A DNA stretch of 64,000 nt. Source: Phycomyces nitens. Taxonomy: Eukaryota > Mucoromycota > Mucoromycetes > Mucorales > Phycomycetaceae. The stretch spans positions 1,302,001 to 1,366,000 of the forward strand of contig JAHRBC010000007.1 in the NCBI GenBank assembly GCA_022702545.1. Direction: 5' to 3'. The notes below the pieces were generated by a model. That model worked only from the letters and a program-made list of their open reading frames with translations. It did not search any database and was not told the DNA's origin. This document shows, in pieces, positions 53,012-64,000 of this stretch. How positions within the stretch are numbered: position 1 is the stretch's first letter; every line of letters begins with the position of its first letter. Made by a program: the position numbers and the translations under genes.

Positions 53012-54719
53012 CTAAAGCACATTGTCGATGGGACGTACTGCTACGCCACACGACAAAACATGGTCCTTTACAGCCTGGATAGGTACTTCTTTGCGGTGAA
53101 AGATACCTGCAGCCAGGGCAGCCTCTACATTGGTCTTGGCAAACACCTCCTCAAAGTGCTCCACACATCCTGCTCCACTCGATGCAATAACAGGAATGCT
53201 GACTGCTGCCTTGACGTCTCTGATGAGATCCAGCTCAAAGCCTGAATTGGTGCCATCTCTGTCCATGCAGTTCAGCAAGACTTCGCCTGCACCAAGAGCC
53301 TCGCATGCGACCACCAATTGGCGAACATCCAAATCACGGCCTTCACGTCCGCCCATGACCGTGCACTGGTACCAGCAGTATTCTTCGCCCTGAGGACCAC
53401 GCTGATTGGTCTTGACCACGTGATGAGTGGTCTGGCTGGGGTCCTGGACATATACTCGGCGCGGGTCTACAGAGATAACCACTGCCTGTGCGCCATATGC
53501 CTGGGCAATTGTCTCGATTGCACTCGATCCATCCTTGCCTTGTTTCCAGTACTTTTCGGCCGCATACACTGCGTCACTTCCAATCGACACCTTGTCTGCT
53601 CCGGATCGGAAATATTCGCCCGCAACCTCGAATGCGGGGTGGACGGTGCCATCCGGATCGGTCACATCCCGAATACCACCACCGATAGTCAGAGGCACAA
53701 ACACGGTCTCTGATGTGCGTTTCAAGACCTCCAACATGGGGAGATCACCGAGAGGGCAATTGCGGAAACTGGTGATGTTCAAGAATGTGATTTCATCTGC
53801 ACCTTCCTCAAAGTAACGTCTGGCCAAATCGACGGGCTTACCGAGGTTACGGACATCATTGTCGCCTTCTTTTTCACGGACGTCATACTGGTCTCCCTTG
53901 GTCACAACCAAGTCACCATTGTCATTGGCACGCACATCCAGGCACGCAATAATGCGCTTTGTGAAACGATCTCTGGTGATCCCAAAGGGTTCCTTTGTCA
54001 GGATCTTGCTATCGTCTACAACACCAGAGCCCTTTAAGAAGGACCGGAGGACGCGAAGACCGGCATAACCACTCTTCTCAGGGTGGAATTGGGTGGCAAA
54101 CACGTTTCCCTTTTGAACAGCGCTCACAAACACTTGGTCTCCATACTTTGTAGTGGTCAATGCCCAGTCCTTGAGTTTGTCGCTATAGGGAACTGCAAAC
54201 GAGTGGACGAAGTAATAGACAGAGGCGTCCTTGATGCTGTAGTCTACCGATTGACCATCGATCTGTGTCTGTTCCTTGACCAACTGTGCGCCATTCCATC
54301 CCATGTGAGGCACGGCTTTGGTCGTCTTGTCGAACAAGGTTACTTTTCCAGGAACAATGCCCAGTCCAGGCTCATCGCTTTCTTCTGATCCCTCGAATAG
54401 GGTCTGCATGCCCACGCAAATGCCCATAAATGGCTTTCCAGAGGCAATATAGGCCTTGAGTGGTTCTGTGTAGCCCTTTTGCTTCAATGCTGTCATTGCA
54501 TGGCCGAATGCACCAACACCAGGGAAAATGAGTTTCTGTTTAGAGTCTGATGAGCAAAGTGCCTTTTTTTATTTGTTTGTTTGATTACGGTTTTACCTCT
54601 GCTTTGAGAATATCAGAGGGCTCATTGACAAACTTGATGTCGTAGCCAAGACGGTTGACGGCATTGACCAAGCTGCGGACGTTGCCGGCTCCGTAATCGA
54701 GCATATAAAGACCAGACAT
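53012..54719 (-). CDS. HIS7: Imidazole glycerol-phosphate synthase (His7, glutaminase-cyclase fusion), 548 aa
   Basis: Exons 54,597-54,719 and 53,012-54,535 (1647 nt, in frame; 61-nt intron). The N-terminal class-I glutamine amidotransferase starts [14 protein letters not shown], with nucleophile Cys81 in GICVGMQ and the His-Glu pair in FHPEKSG. The C-terminal HisF-like barrel has the catalytic Asp in [10 protein letters not shown] and phosphate-binding blocks such as TIGGGIRD and IASSGAG. It converts PRFAR plus glutamine to imidazole glycerol phosphate and AICAR, the fifth step of histidine synthesis, linking to purine synthesis. Fusion of HisH and HisF in one chain is the rule in fungi and plants. 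A Gcn4-type site lies about 105 nt upstream. Confidence 0.97.
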
Positions 54720-54823
54720 TATGAGATTGGCTGGGTGTAGGAGGGGAAAAAAGAAGGGACCAAGAATGTAGCTTAAACTGACAGCTTCAGGACAGGTTAT
54801 AAGGACAATCCACGTGGCTTGGA

Positions 54824-54830
54824 TGAGTCA
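54824..54830 (-). promoter_or_regulatory. Gcn4-type site TGAGTCA upstream of HIS7
   Basis: With flanking bases it reads GTGACTCAT on the minus strand, the full consensus of the general amino-acid-control element. It lies about 105 nt upstream of the HIS7 start codon. Gcn4/CPC1 bZIP factors act on histidine genes through this site in Ascomycota; the same control here is inferred. Confidence 0.65.
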
Positions 54831-55297
54831 CGCACATTTAACCACAGACTCTCTGGGAAGCTGTAGCTACAAGATTTCAGCCAAACTTGGTCGATACGGG
54901 TCGGGTTTGGTTATCTTGCTGATGGCTCATAATGACTCTTTTATTCGGAATATAAGAGATAATAAAAAGGGCACAATGTTAGATTGTAGACTGGATCAGA
55001 ATGATATTTAGGCCAGAGATAGATCTTGATGAATTGTAAAAAGATGTTTATTGATTTGGGACCATAAAAACTCACAATAGATCCAAGAAGAATAACAAGC
55101 AAAGTATATCATACCCAGGCATTTTTATCTTCTTTGATCAACAGATGTTCATTAGAATAAGAGAAGCTTATAATAACAATAACAATGTATAGAAAGTGAG
55201 TGAAAAAAGATGATTTTTTTTGTGAACAGTATGGATAAAAAAGAAGAAGAAGAAGAAAGAAAGAGAGAAAGAGATATAAGACAATTGGTAGATTAAT
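54831..55297. other. Spacer between HIS7 promoter and histone H1 3' end
   Basis: AT-rich, with a GAA run near 55,242-55,257 just downstream of the H1 stop. No gene supported. Confidence 0.5.
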
Positions 55298-56383
55298 CTA
55301 CTTCTTGCTGTTGGCTTTCTTCAAGGTAGCAGCCTTCTTCTTCTGTGCTGCTGAAGCTGCCTTTGCCTTGACAGGGGCCTAAAGAGTGACAGGGAATTGG
55401 TTTAGATACAGCCATCTAAAGACATCTGGTTCTCGAGTTTACCTTTTTGACTGCAACGGCTGACTGCTTGGATTCAGAGGCAGTCTTTTGCTTGCTGACA
55501 GTGGAAGAGATGGCCTTTTTGATGGGGGAGGCAGTTTCCTTTTTCTTCTTGAGAATGTCTCTCTTCTTGGGCGTCTCTTTTTTGGCAGCCTTTTTGACGG
55601 GCTCCTTCTTGGTGTCCTTCTTGGTGTCCTTCTTGGGCTCCTTCTTGGCGACTTCCTTCTTGGCGTCCTTCTTGGTCTCCTTCTTGGCGACTTCCTTCTT
55701 GGTCTCCTTCTTGGTGTCCTTCTTGGCTTCCTTCTTGGCGTCCTTCTTAGCCTCCTTCTTCTTTGCGTCGGCTGCAGGTGCTTCGGCCTTTTCGGGTTTT
55801 GCCAACTTTACTGAGCCAGCAGGACCTAGATTATTACAATTTGAAGAGAGAGAAAATTGGGCACGTAAATCAGACCATGAACATTTTTTTTGTGGTGGGA
55901 AGAAACACTTGTTACACACCCTTGGGAAGAGCAAACAGCTTCTTCTCGGCACTAGGATACACGTTAATATTTGGCTTAAAAACATCGACCTTTAAATGCA
56001 TCTTTGGACTTACCCTCGCTTGATAGCAGCACTGATTTGAGAATCAAAGTGGGGTGAGGGTGTAATATTATAATTCGCGGTAATATATTTCTTGATAGCC
56101 TGGCGACTGGAACCAGTACGTTCCTTGAGATTGATGATGGCAACTAAGACATGGAAAGACAAGAGGCAATGAATACGGTGTTTTTAAGAGTGTTTTAAAA
56201 AGTGTTTTGGACAAGAGTGTCTGGATGGGCCCATCATACCTTTGATCATCTCCTCATACTTGAAAATATTTTCAACGGCAGAAAAAATGGCGCCGATACA
56301 TGAGATTAGTATAGGGTTCTGGTTGAGATGACCCCCAGACTTACCTTGGGATGTTCAGGCTTGGACTTGGTTTCGGCACCCAT
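55298..56383 (-). CDS. Linker histone H1, 227 aa, six exons
   Basis: Exons 56,345-56,383, 56,240-56,258 (19 nt), 56,014-56,143, 55,920-55,951 (32 nt), 55,443-55,825 and 55,298-55,378 (684 nt, in frame). Residues about 11-75 are the H15 winged-helix domain: HPKYEEMIKVAIINLKERTG, SSRQAIKKYITANY and ISAAIKRGAEKKLF. The C-terminal 150 residues are Lys/Ala-rich with repeated KKEAKKD/KKETKKE units and TPKK sites, as in H1 tails. It binds nucleosomal linker DNA and compacts chromatin. Six exons, two of them tiny, is unusual for a histone gene and suggests polyadenylated, replication-independent mRNA. Confidence 0.93.
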
Positions 56384-59275
56384 GATTAGCAGAGATGGTT
56401 TTTTTTATTATTAAAAAAATAAAAAGGAATAAGAGGTTGGTGAAAGAAGGGGTGAAGAAGGGTGGCGGCGGCGGCGGATGTGGCTGCACAAGTGATGCCG
56501 TTTAAGTGACGTTGCCCTACACCAATTGAGCCCGAGAGTTGGTACGCAAAACCAGTAGCCAAAAGGTACGGATGCCATACTGAGGTACATTGGAGTCTCC
56601 CAAGGTGTTCTTGGTGCCCTTGAGACAGTAGAGGATGAGATTGAGCGGTATGGTGGACCAATTTGATTCATTTTTGGCTGCATTGGATTCTTTATTTTTT
56701 TTGTATATTTTTTTTCGCTAGATTTTTCGCTTGCGTTACCCTGGCATGTTCAGATCAAATGTAAGCAACTAATCGATCGATACATCTTTATATCGTTTTT
56801 ACATGTCTTTTTCTCTCTGTTTTCATTCTAAACTATCCTGATGGTCTATAGGATTATATTGAATTGACAAGAACCATTGCTCTTGTGTCTTTTGATAAGC
56901 TTGTACAAAAGTTAAAGATCATTTAAAGACTAGAAATTTATGGAGTTTGGATTTAAAAAATAAAAAGAGAGATAGAGAAATAGAGATAGAAATAGAGAGA
57001 GAGTTTGTTTGGCTCTCAAGGCCATCTTAAAGATAAATCATGACATGTGTATATACAGACACTTCATGGCTCCTTTACAACATCTATACATTCATGATAT
57101 ACTTTCTATCCAAACGAGGTACATCCTCAAGGCGATTACTGTATAAAAATATATACATTTCAAATCGAATATATTCTGTACGACGATTCTGTTTGGTAAT
57201 CTCACCATATCCCAACAAGAAACCATTGCACCCTTGGGGTCAATGGGTAGGATAGACCAATGTACTTTGTCTCTCCTTGTTTATACATGCTCTAGGTTGC
57301 TTTCAAACAAAGAATATTCAATATATTGAATCAATTGTTTATTTCTGTCTATATGCAAACAAAAGATCAATAATTTCTCTTTATCAAACAAAGCATGCCA
57401 GAGATGTATATATATATACATGTACCCTAATAAACCAAAACACCCTTTTTACTCTCAAGACTTGGCCCGTACCTCTCTGCCCTAGAACCAACATTCTGTG
57501 CTACACTTGACGAGAAAATATCTAGAGACATTGTTGAGGGAAACTGACACACTTGGGAGATTCAGAATGATTAATTTGCTAATAGGAGAGCGATAATATC
57601 TGCCATGGCCAGAATAGTTTATTAAAAAACTATATTTTATTGTAATAATATACAAGGGGTCAGGTCATATAGTATCCTACTCATTTACCACCAAGCCCTT
57701 TTGAACGCATGATGAGTATATCTCCTGGCCAAAATAATCAAGTATCCAGGTCCAGGAGATTCCCACGTCATGATTTTAATGAAAAATTAAAGGGAGAAAA
57801 TGACAAGCGTCTCATGGCATCCAAGATCCAAAAAGATAAAGGTCTCTAAATATGCTCAATATAGTCAGATTACAATACGGATACTTTATCGTGGTTATAA
57901 GATGGTTTATACCAAGTTTTTCTGTCTGTCTGTATATCTAAAACCACTTATTTATTATATCCATACATCAGTCCATTTTACACGCTTTTGTACAAATGAA
58001 TCTTTACTGCATGTCTCTATAGTTTCGGATAGTATATCAAAAAATAGAGCCCTAGCCCCACTAGGCACATGGGTACTTGTATTGTTCATTACACGCCATT
58101 AGGCCATTATTATCTTATCTCTTTGTGAACAAAAATGCCTCAAACAAATCCCCTTTCAATTTATCCAATTTTGTACAACAAACTCGGCAGCATTGCTTTT
58201 TATTTTATTTTATTTTAAAAGAGACTTGTCTCGGCAGTCCTAAACTTGGCTGCCTAAAGAAATACAAAAAGGATTCTTGTACGAGTTTGTCTACAAGACT
58301 TGTTGTCTATAAACTCATTTCACTCTAAACTGATTCTTCATTTGGACTCTAGATTTCTGTAATGACCAATCAATCTTTATAGAAACATGGGGAGGGATGA
58401 TGCTAATGAGGAAAATTGATGTTCGCCAGAGTATTAAAGTGAGCTGATTGTCCTAGACCAGTTGGAGAAACCATCATTTTGGATGTTTGAGAAACTATAG
58501 AATATTTAAGAGTTTGGTTTATTATTTTGCAAAGAATCAATTCAACTTGATATTCAAAAAGCCTAGATCTAGATTGTTGATAGAAATAGCCAGGCAAGAC
58601 CCCAAGAGCCCATTTACCAAGTGAACAAAATAGACACAATACAGACCTATACCAATAATAATGGTGATTAATTACTAATACAAAATAAAGAACCAATGCT
58701 ATATTATTATTATTTTTTTAAAAAAAAACTTTTTAATCGATGGAATTCTTGTGAATGGATTACTGTTAGCTATTTCTGAAAATGCTAGCCTATCTATACA
58801 AACAATATCCAGTACAATCAAAAAGATGACAAGATACTAAAAGTGCATGCCTTGAGAAAAAAAATTCCAGTATGTGAATGAGCAAAACTAATGCAATCTA
58901 GTCAATGAAATGAAAAAAAAGGAATTGTGAAACAATAATTAGAATATCTTGCAGCCTTTGTGTCTGGCACAATGGAGCCTTAAACTCCAAATCTACAATT
59001 TAGAAAACTGTTCATAGAATCGTCATGACTTTATTTTTTGAGCTATATAAAAATCATTGTTACTAAAAGTATAGAAGAAGTAATAAACATCTGTTAATTA
59101 CTTGAAAGACACCAATCAGAGATGGGATCGTGTCATATGGAAATCTCAATATTCGTGCTTTTTTCTTTTGTTAGAGACGGAAACACGATTCACATAATAT
59201 GATGGTTACTCTGATTTATATAGTGATCAGTACACCCTTACTATCACTATTTGCTTTTGATCAATTGGATAATAC
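56384..59275. other. Gene-poor AT-rich stretch downstream of the gene block
   Basis: H1 promoter side first (a GGC run near 56,464-56,476), then about 2.5 kb without supported exons. AGAGAT tracts lie near 56,967-57,001. Segment 58,437-58,500 is a diverged inverted copy of 62,193-62,262. Confidence 0.55.
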
Positions 59276-59830
59276 GACTAATCATACGCTGAAATATATA
59301 TATATAAGGGGTAAAATAAATAACTAAAGGTGGGATATTTCATCTTATCATATATTAATGATTAGGATGGAATTACGATGAAATAATTGGCATCTTTGCT
59401 ATTTTTGCGGCAAGGTCAAATAAATCATAGTATATTATGCTTATTCGTTCTTGATCAATGGGATGGTACGACTAATGACACACTGAAACAGATCTAAACA
59501 GGGGTAATAAAAAATAAATAAATAAAATGGTTCAATTATACTTATAAATGTTAATAAGTGAAAAGATAATATGAGAAAGCTTTTTATTTTTTTAAAATAT
59601 TTTTTATTTATTTTTTATTACCCCTTTTTCGATACGTTTTAGTATGTCATTATTTGTACCATCCCATTGATCAAGAACGAATAGTCATAATATACTATGA
59701 TTTATTTGACCTTGCCGCCAAATTACCAAAGATGCCAATTATTTCATCGTAATTCCATCCTAATCATTAATATATGATAAGATGAAATATCCTACTTTTA
59801 TTTTTATATTTTTTATTTATACCCTTAGTC
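59276..59830. repeat. Foldback element with ~200-bp inverted arms
   Basis: About 59,276-59,525 pairs with about 59,603-59,830, with several mismatches and small gaps; the best stretch runs from GATATTTCATCTTATCATAT to GATCAATGGGATGGTAC. Within the left arm a block (CAATTGGATAATACGACTAAT near 59,261-59,281 and CAATGGGATGGTACGACTAAT near 59,457-59,477) is repeated directly. No reading frame. Probably an old MITE or foldback transposon. Confidence 0.75.
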
Positions 59831-60540
59831 GCATTATTTAGTTGATTGAAAATAAACAACAATAATATATCATGATTTACACGAATGCCACCAAATTAGC
59901 AAAGATGTCGATTATTTTATTATAATTTTTGACAGTTCATTTATATAGTCTGCAGTAAACTATCAATTTTATTCATACTAATGGTAAGCGTGCAATACAC
60001 TACTTTATCTTTAATAGTCTACAAAGAGTATAAAGACGATGAGCTGTCATAATATTTAGTGTTCGAGTGGAAATAGATTACAAGTAATTCAAGACTTTGT
60101 TATTTTCAAGTAAGAAAGTCAGAATATAAAATTACAGACTTGAGTAATTATATGGGTAGTTATAGCTATTTGAATAAATTCAATTAGCACGAATATTATT
60201 TATCATTATGGGCTGAGTGATGATTAATTTAATACTTTCTTAATGGTATTCAATGGTACATTAGACACAATTTGATTTATGCAAGACATTCTATATAATA
60301 ATCTACACTTGACCATAAAAAGGGTCACCAAACAAAGCTGAATGTTCATAATTTTATCTTATTTTTTTACCATTACTTTTCAGGTCCTATTTATGTAAAC
60401 CTAGGAATTCTTTTATATGAACAAAGAAAAAGATTTACAAGGACTCCCACGCATAGTGACAACAAAAAACTCCAAAATACAAGAGTTAAATGGGTTCTTA
60501 AAGGGGCGAATTATAAGTCAATGAGAAAGAGACTTTACTT

Positions 60541-61490
60541 ATGACCAAATCCCAACCCATTGATATTCAAAAGAGTGCTATTGGCAACGCCATGAAAGCC
60601 TTTAAAGATAAAGGGATCTCCAAGTACTCACAATGTTCAAAAGTTACTTTACATTCCATGGAGCGAACTCAAGCTGCTATAATTTACTCATTCCGCATGG
60701 AGCCATTCGTCTCGGTTACAGTCTAGAATCAGATATTAGTAAATAGAGGAATATTCATTTCTTTAATTAACTTTTCGTAAGAGTATATATCTTTATGGTT
60801 TGTGATTGTATTTATTAGCATTCGAGTTTGATCTGATAGAAAGACACCGAGAAACCCCATTTGAAATGTTGTCAGGACAAGTCTAACTGGGAAGTGAAAA
60901 AGCGGAAATTTGTTATCTGGTTAGATGAGTCCAAATTTTTGTAGTTGTCAATAATGGGAGTATGAGAATGGTTATAAAGAAGAATAAGAGGTAATAGAAT
61001 AATAAAATTATAAATGCCTATAATTTTTGCAAGGCTCCTGCCATGAGCTAAAGATGGAGTCTTGGCCCTTTGGTATAATTGAAGAGTAACATTGACCAAA
61101 GCAATTATGCTAATTGACTAGCCAGACAGTTTTTCTATGATATGAAGAACTCGCCAGGAATACAAGCAGGCGATTTCTGTTTCATGAATATTCCGATCAA
61201 TTCCGTACTTGTGCTTATGCCACATGGTATAGACAAGAGAGGTGTCCCGTAAGTAGTTTTAAATTTTCACCTACACAAAGCCCAGATATCAATCTTATTG
61301 AGTATGTTTGGATATATATTGCGCAAAAAGGTAATCAAAATACAGAAAGATATCTTCTGTAGATGAGCTTAAGGTGCTAATCCATCAAACATAGTTAGAG
61401 ATTCCTCTTTAATTTCAGAAAGTTCTGGTAACCAGCATGCCAAATAGATTCCAGAAAGTATGCACAAAAAAAGCGGGAAAATCAGGCACT
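60541..61490 (+). pseudogene. Decayed Tc1/mariner transposase
   Basis: Three pieces in the right order: an N-terminal helix-turn-helix-like frame at 60,541-60,726, VIWLDESKF (first Asp of the DDE triad) near 60,908-60,940, and SPDINLIEYVW near 61,280-61,312, which is the conserved block before the last acidic residue. The frame changes and stops between them. The element is dead, and no clear terminal repeats were found. Confidence 0.7.
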
Positions 61491-63750
61491 AGAACTACTC
61501 TTTTTTTTATGTTTAAGCGTGTAGAAGAAAGAGGAGGGGAATTAGAAAGTATGGTTATTGGAAAGAGATCAAGCAGCAGTTTGAGAAATAAACACTCTCG
61601 ATACCCTAATATGAGGTTTTTTTTTATTCACATCAAAACATTAGAAATCTCATAATACTTATTCGCTAATATGGTACTTGTCTTGACATATATAAAGAAA
61701 TGAGAAACAAATATTTTAAATGGTTATGCATTTAATTATTTAATGACATCTCATTTAATGTCATTAATACCCTAATCTACCAAGATCTACTGAAATCAAC
61801 TTTGCTATTGATAATTGTTTAAAAGCACTCTATATAATTGGGCTCATCTTTTTTGGCGGTGTACATGGAAGTTTGAGACCGTACCCAAGCATCCAAAAAC
61901 AAGAGTACACCAGAGAATAATAGTTTTTGTTCTTGTTTTGGGACAGCAACAGTGAAAAAAAATCCTTTTTTTATCATTTCATAATGTGTTTCATGTTGGC
62001 ATAAAGATAAGTTTCATAAAAAAAAGACACATTTATTTAGAGTCAATGCTTATTATTCCCCATTTTTTCACCTCGTAAAGGCGCTCTTGATATTTTACCT
62101 TGCTGTTTCTATAGACAGTCTAAACCTGTGATTTTTTTTAATGTCAAGTTGAATCAAGGCTTTACAAACTAATAAAGCAAGGTTTTGGATACCTTTCAGT
62201 TTCTCAAACATCCAAAGTAACTGCTCGCTCAACTGGTCTAGGACAATCAACGCATTCTCATAAATACATTTTACAGTAGCTTTTTGTGTTTATTAATTAT
62301 GCATGGATAACCACCGCTTCTAGCCTTTCTTGAGATGCTATAAGGATTAAGTTTGTACTAGAAAACCAGATGATATCTTTGGGGTGTCTACATGTGTTAT
62401 ATGGCTCTTCAAGATTCATATAAATAGATTGATGGTCAAAAGACAGAGAGTTTTTAATAGTCAGTAGGAGGACTAGCAGTTTGGAGAACATTGGCTTGCT
62501 CATCTCTCTAAAAAGCGCAGCTATATTAAAGTTTGCTCTATTTATGTAGACTAGAGCATTCTAAGCCATATCGAATACTGTTTGTCTGTGAAAACAACTT
62601 TTGACTTTTAGTTTCACACAAGCATTTATTTAATCATGCATGTCTTTTGATTTTAAAAGAGTACACAGCAGCACACAAGGCCAAAGCTTTTGTTTTTATA
62701 GCTTTTAAAATGGAATTGTAAAATTTGGGGATGATACATGCTCTTTTTTTTTTTTTGGCTCTATGCTATTTTAACGCTGTTCATCTTTTTCAACAACAAA
62801 ATGTTATTAAAGATGAAATGAGCTCTTGCTCTAAAAAATGCTATTCAGAGCACGTTTGTATAACATACCAGCTATAATGTTGGCACCAGTTCTTGGACTT
62901 TATTCCATTTTACCTTTTTAAACTACACCAGACTCAAGATTGAGTTGCAGCACAGACGCTAACCTGTCAATGTGAGATGGATTGGTGGCAATTTGATGAA
63001 AATTAATAGACTTTGCATCAGAATGGCTCACATTACCCTACAGCACATTAATATAAAAATACAATCTATCAAACGCTCTGTCACTAAAGATGTCTTTATT
63101 GTCAGTAGGCATAAATACTACAAGCAAACAGCTTTTATACACATAGCACACAATTTCAACAGGCGTTATTGCCGGCTAAGCTGTCGCTTGGCATTCTACC
63201 TGTACCAGTCTTTAAGGACCATGTGGATATTTCAGGTCTATAATCTCTTTGCCGAATTGGTGCTACAGTGTCAAGAATGGTTGGATGCCTTGATCATAGA
63301 AATTGACCCTAAAGTGCTGCGATGTCCTTCTCTAACTTATCCATACATGTATCAAGGAAACGAATCTATTTAATTATCCCACTAACCATACGACCAACAT
63401 TGTCTCATATAATATTAATAAACAGCCTCAGGTCCAATTGCTATTGGTGAATGGTATCCATGATATGTTTGGTATGCACGGATGGATAAAAAGAACCTGC
63501 AATTCACCAGAGGTGCTCTATTTAAAGTTGGAAACTTGTTGGACAATATTGTACTTTTAAACATCTTATTCCTGTCATACTTCTTTACCCAGCACAATCT
63601 GGCTAAATTATGGATGATTGAAATGAACCTAGGGAAATGTAGAGTAATGAATTGGAGTATCGGAATTGTACGGGTACCCAAGATAAACAGAACCTGAACA
63701 CATATTTATTTTTAATGGTTACTTTTATCTTTGCTTATTTAGATGGCTAT
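61491..63750. other. Gene-poor stretch near right edge
   Basis: Contains the second copy of a dispersed repeat (62,193-62,262, reading VSQTSKV..STGLGQS with a stop) and a T-run at 62,742-62,757. A 133-codon plus-strand frame at 62,972-63,373 and an 88-codon minus-strand frame at 63,415-63,681 have protein-like pieces but no motif that supports them. Confidence 0.45.
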
Positions 63751-63894
63751 TGATGAATTGGATTGGTTCCGTTGAAAGAGCCAAGAATCCGGGGTTTTCT
63801 TGGCATAATAATAGAGTTGTTGGGCATGTACATTTGAGCGCTTCCAACCAAAGACTGTCTTGAGTCTGTTTGATGAATAAAAGATGTAGTACTG
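63751..63894 (-). CDS. Possible last exon of a gene entering from the right
   Basis: A minus-strand frame of about 47 codons follows a good acceptor (AAATTTCAG at about 63,895) and ends at TAG. It reads as an ordinary protein tail (TDSRQSLVGSAQMYMP, RKPRILGSFNG). The preceding exon would be at or beyond the window edge; a candidate donor near 63,960 does not fix the frame. Unrecognised. Confidence 0.3.
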
Positions 63895-64000
63895 AAATTT
63901 AAATATGTTTGTGTTTCTTTTTTTAAGAAAAAAATATTGGAAAGTGCATTCTCTGAAACGTGGCCGTTTTGTGTTTCATGTCTTGCTAAAGTCAAGCTGT

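Noticed and set aside
55447..55995. 182-codon Phe/Leu/Ser-rich plus-strand frame resembling a membrane protein
   Set aside because: Complement of the Lys-rich histone H1 tail (AAG read as CTT).
62972..63373. 133-codon plus-strand frame
   Set aside because: No recognised motif and surrounded by AT-rich decay; not enough to call a gene.

Overview
This window is nuclear DNA of a fungus, most probably an early-diverging Mucoromycota species of the Mucorales type. The evidence is short GT-AG introns (about 44-90 nt) in compact genes, AT-rich spacers full of microsatellites, several DIRS-type tyrosine-recombinase retrotransposons, and fungal single-copy genes (Num1/Mcp5-like cortical anchor, Nma111, fused His7, Bdp1, verprolin, linker histone H1). 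The species cannot be named from sequence alone.

Positions 1 to about 14,750 are a transposon graveyard with insertions inside insertions. A DIRS element (DIRS-a, minus strand, tyrosine recombinase running off the left edge) is followed by a small inverted-repeat DNA element. That element was split by a 5'-truncated LINE with a 13-bp target duplication, and the LINE was later split by a nearly complete DIRS element (DIRS-b, 3242-7596) with inverted terminal repeats and an internal complementary region. A truncated third DIRS (DIRS-c, about 7787-10630) comes next. A second LINE end is split by a 2.8-kb element with CACTACG ends, which itself holds two more inverted-repeat elements. A 436-bp MITE-like element closes the region.

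Positions 14,870-56,400 are gene territory. In order: C2H2 zinc-finger protein (+), pseudogene of an unrecognised family (-), Bdp1-like TFIIIB subunit (+), 6-phosphofructo-2-kinase/fructose-2,6-bisphosphatase (-), Nma111/HtrA-like protease (-), an unrecognised 205-aa protein (-) divergent from protein phosphatase inhibitor 2 (+), a 5.3-kb gene-poor stretch, WWE-like protein (+), a 104-aa SAM-domain protein (-), an Msn2/4-type C2H2 factor (+), F-box protein (-), RlmN-like radical-SAM methyltransferase (+), verprolin/WIP (-), Pom33/Tmem33 membrane protein (+), a 1966-aa Num1/Mcp5-like PH protein with 18-residue tandem repeats (-), bifunctional His7 (-) with a perfect Gcn4-type site upstream, and linker histone H1 (-). 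The exon chains for the intact genes were joined by hand and keep frame from start to stop. The genes are unrelated housekeeping and regulatory functions, not a cluster.

Positions 56,400-64,000 are gene-poor, with a foldback element, a decayed Tc1/mariner transposase, a dispersed repeat pair and possibly the last exon of a minus-strand gene entering from the right. No tRNA, rRNA or CRISPR array was recognised. Most unusual are the ordered TE nest, the intron-bearing bacterial-type RlmN, and the repeat array in the Num1-like protein.
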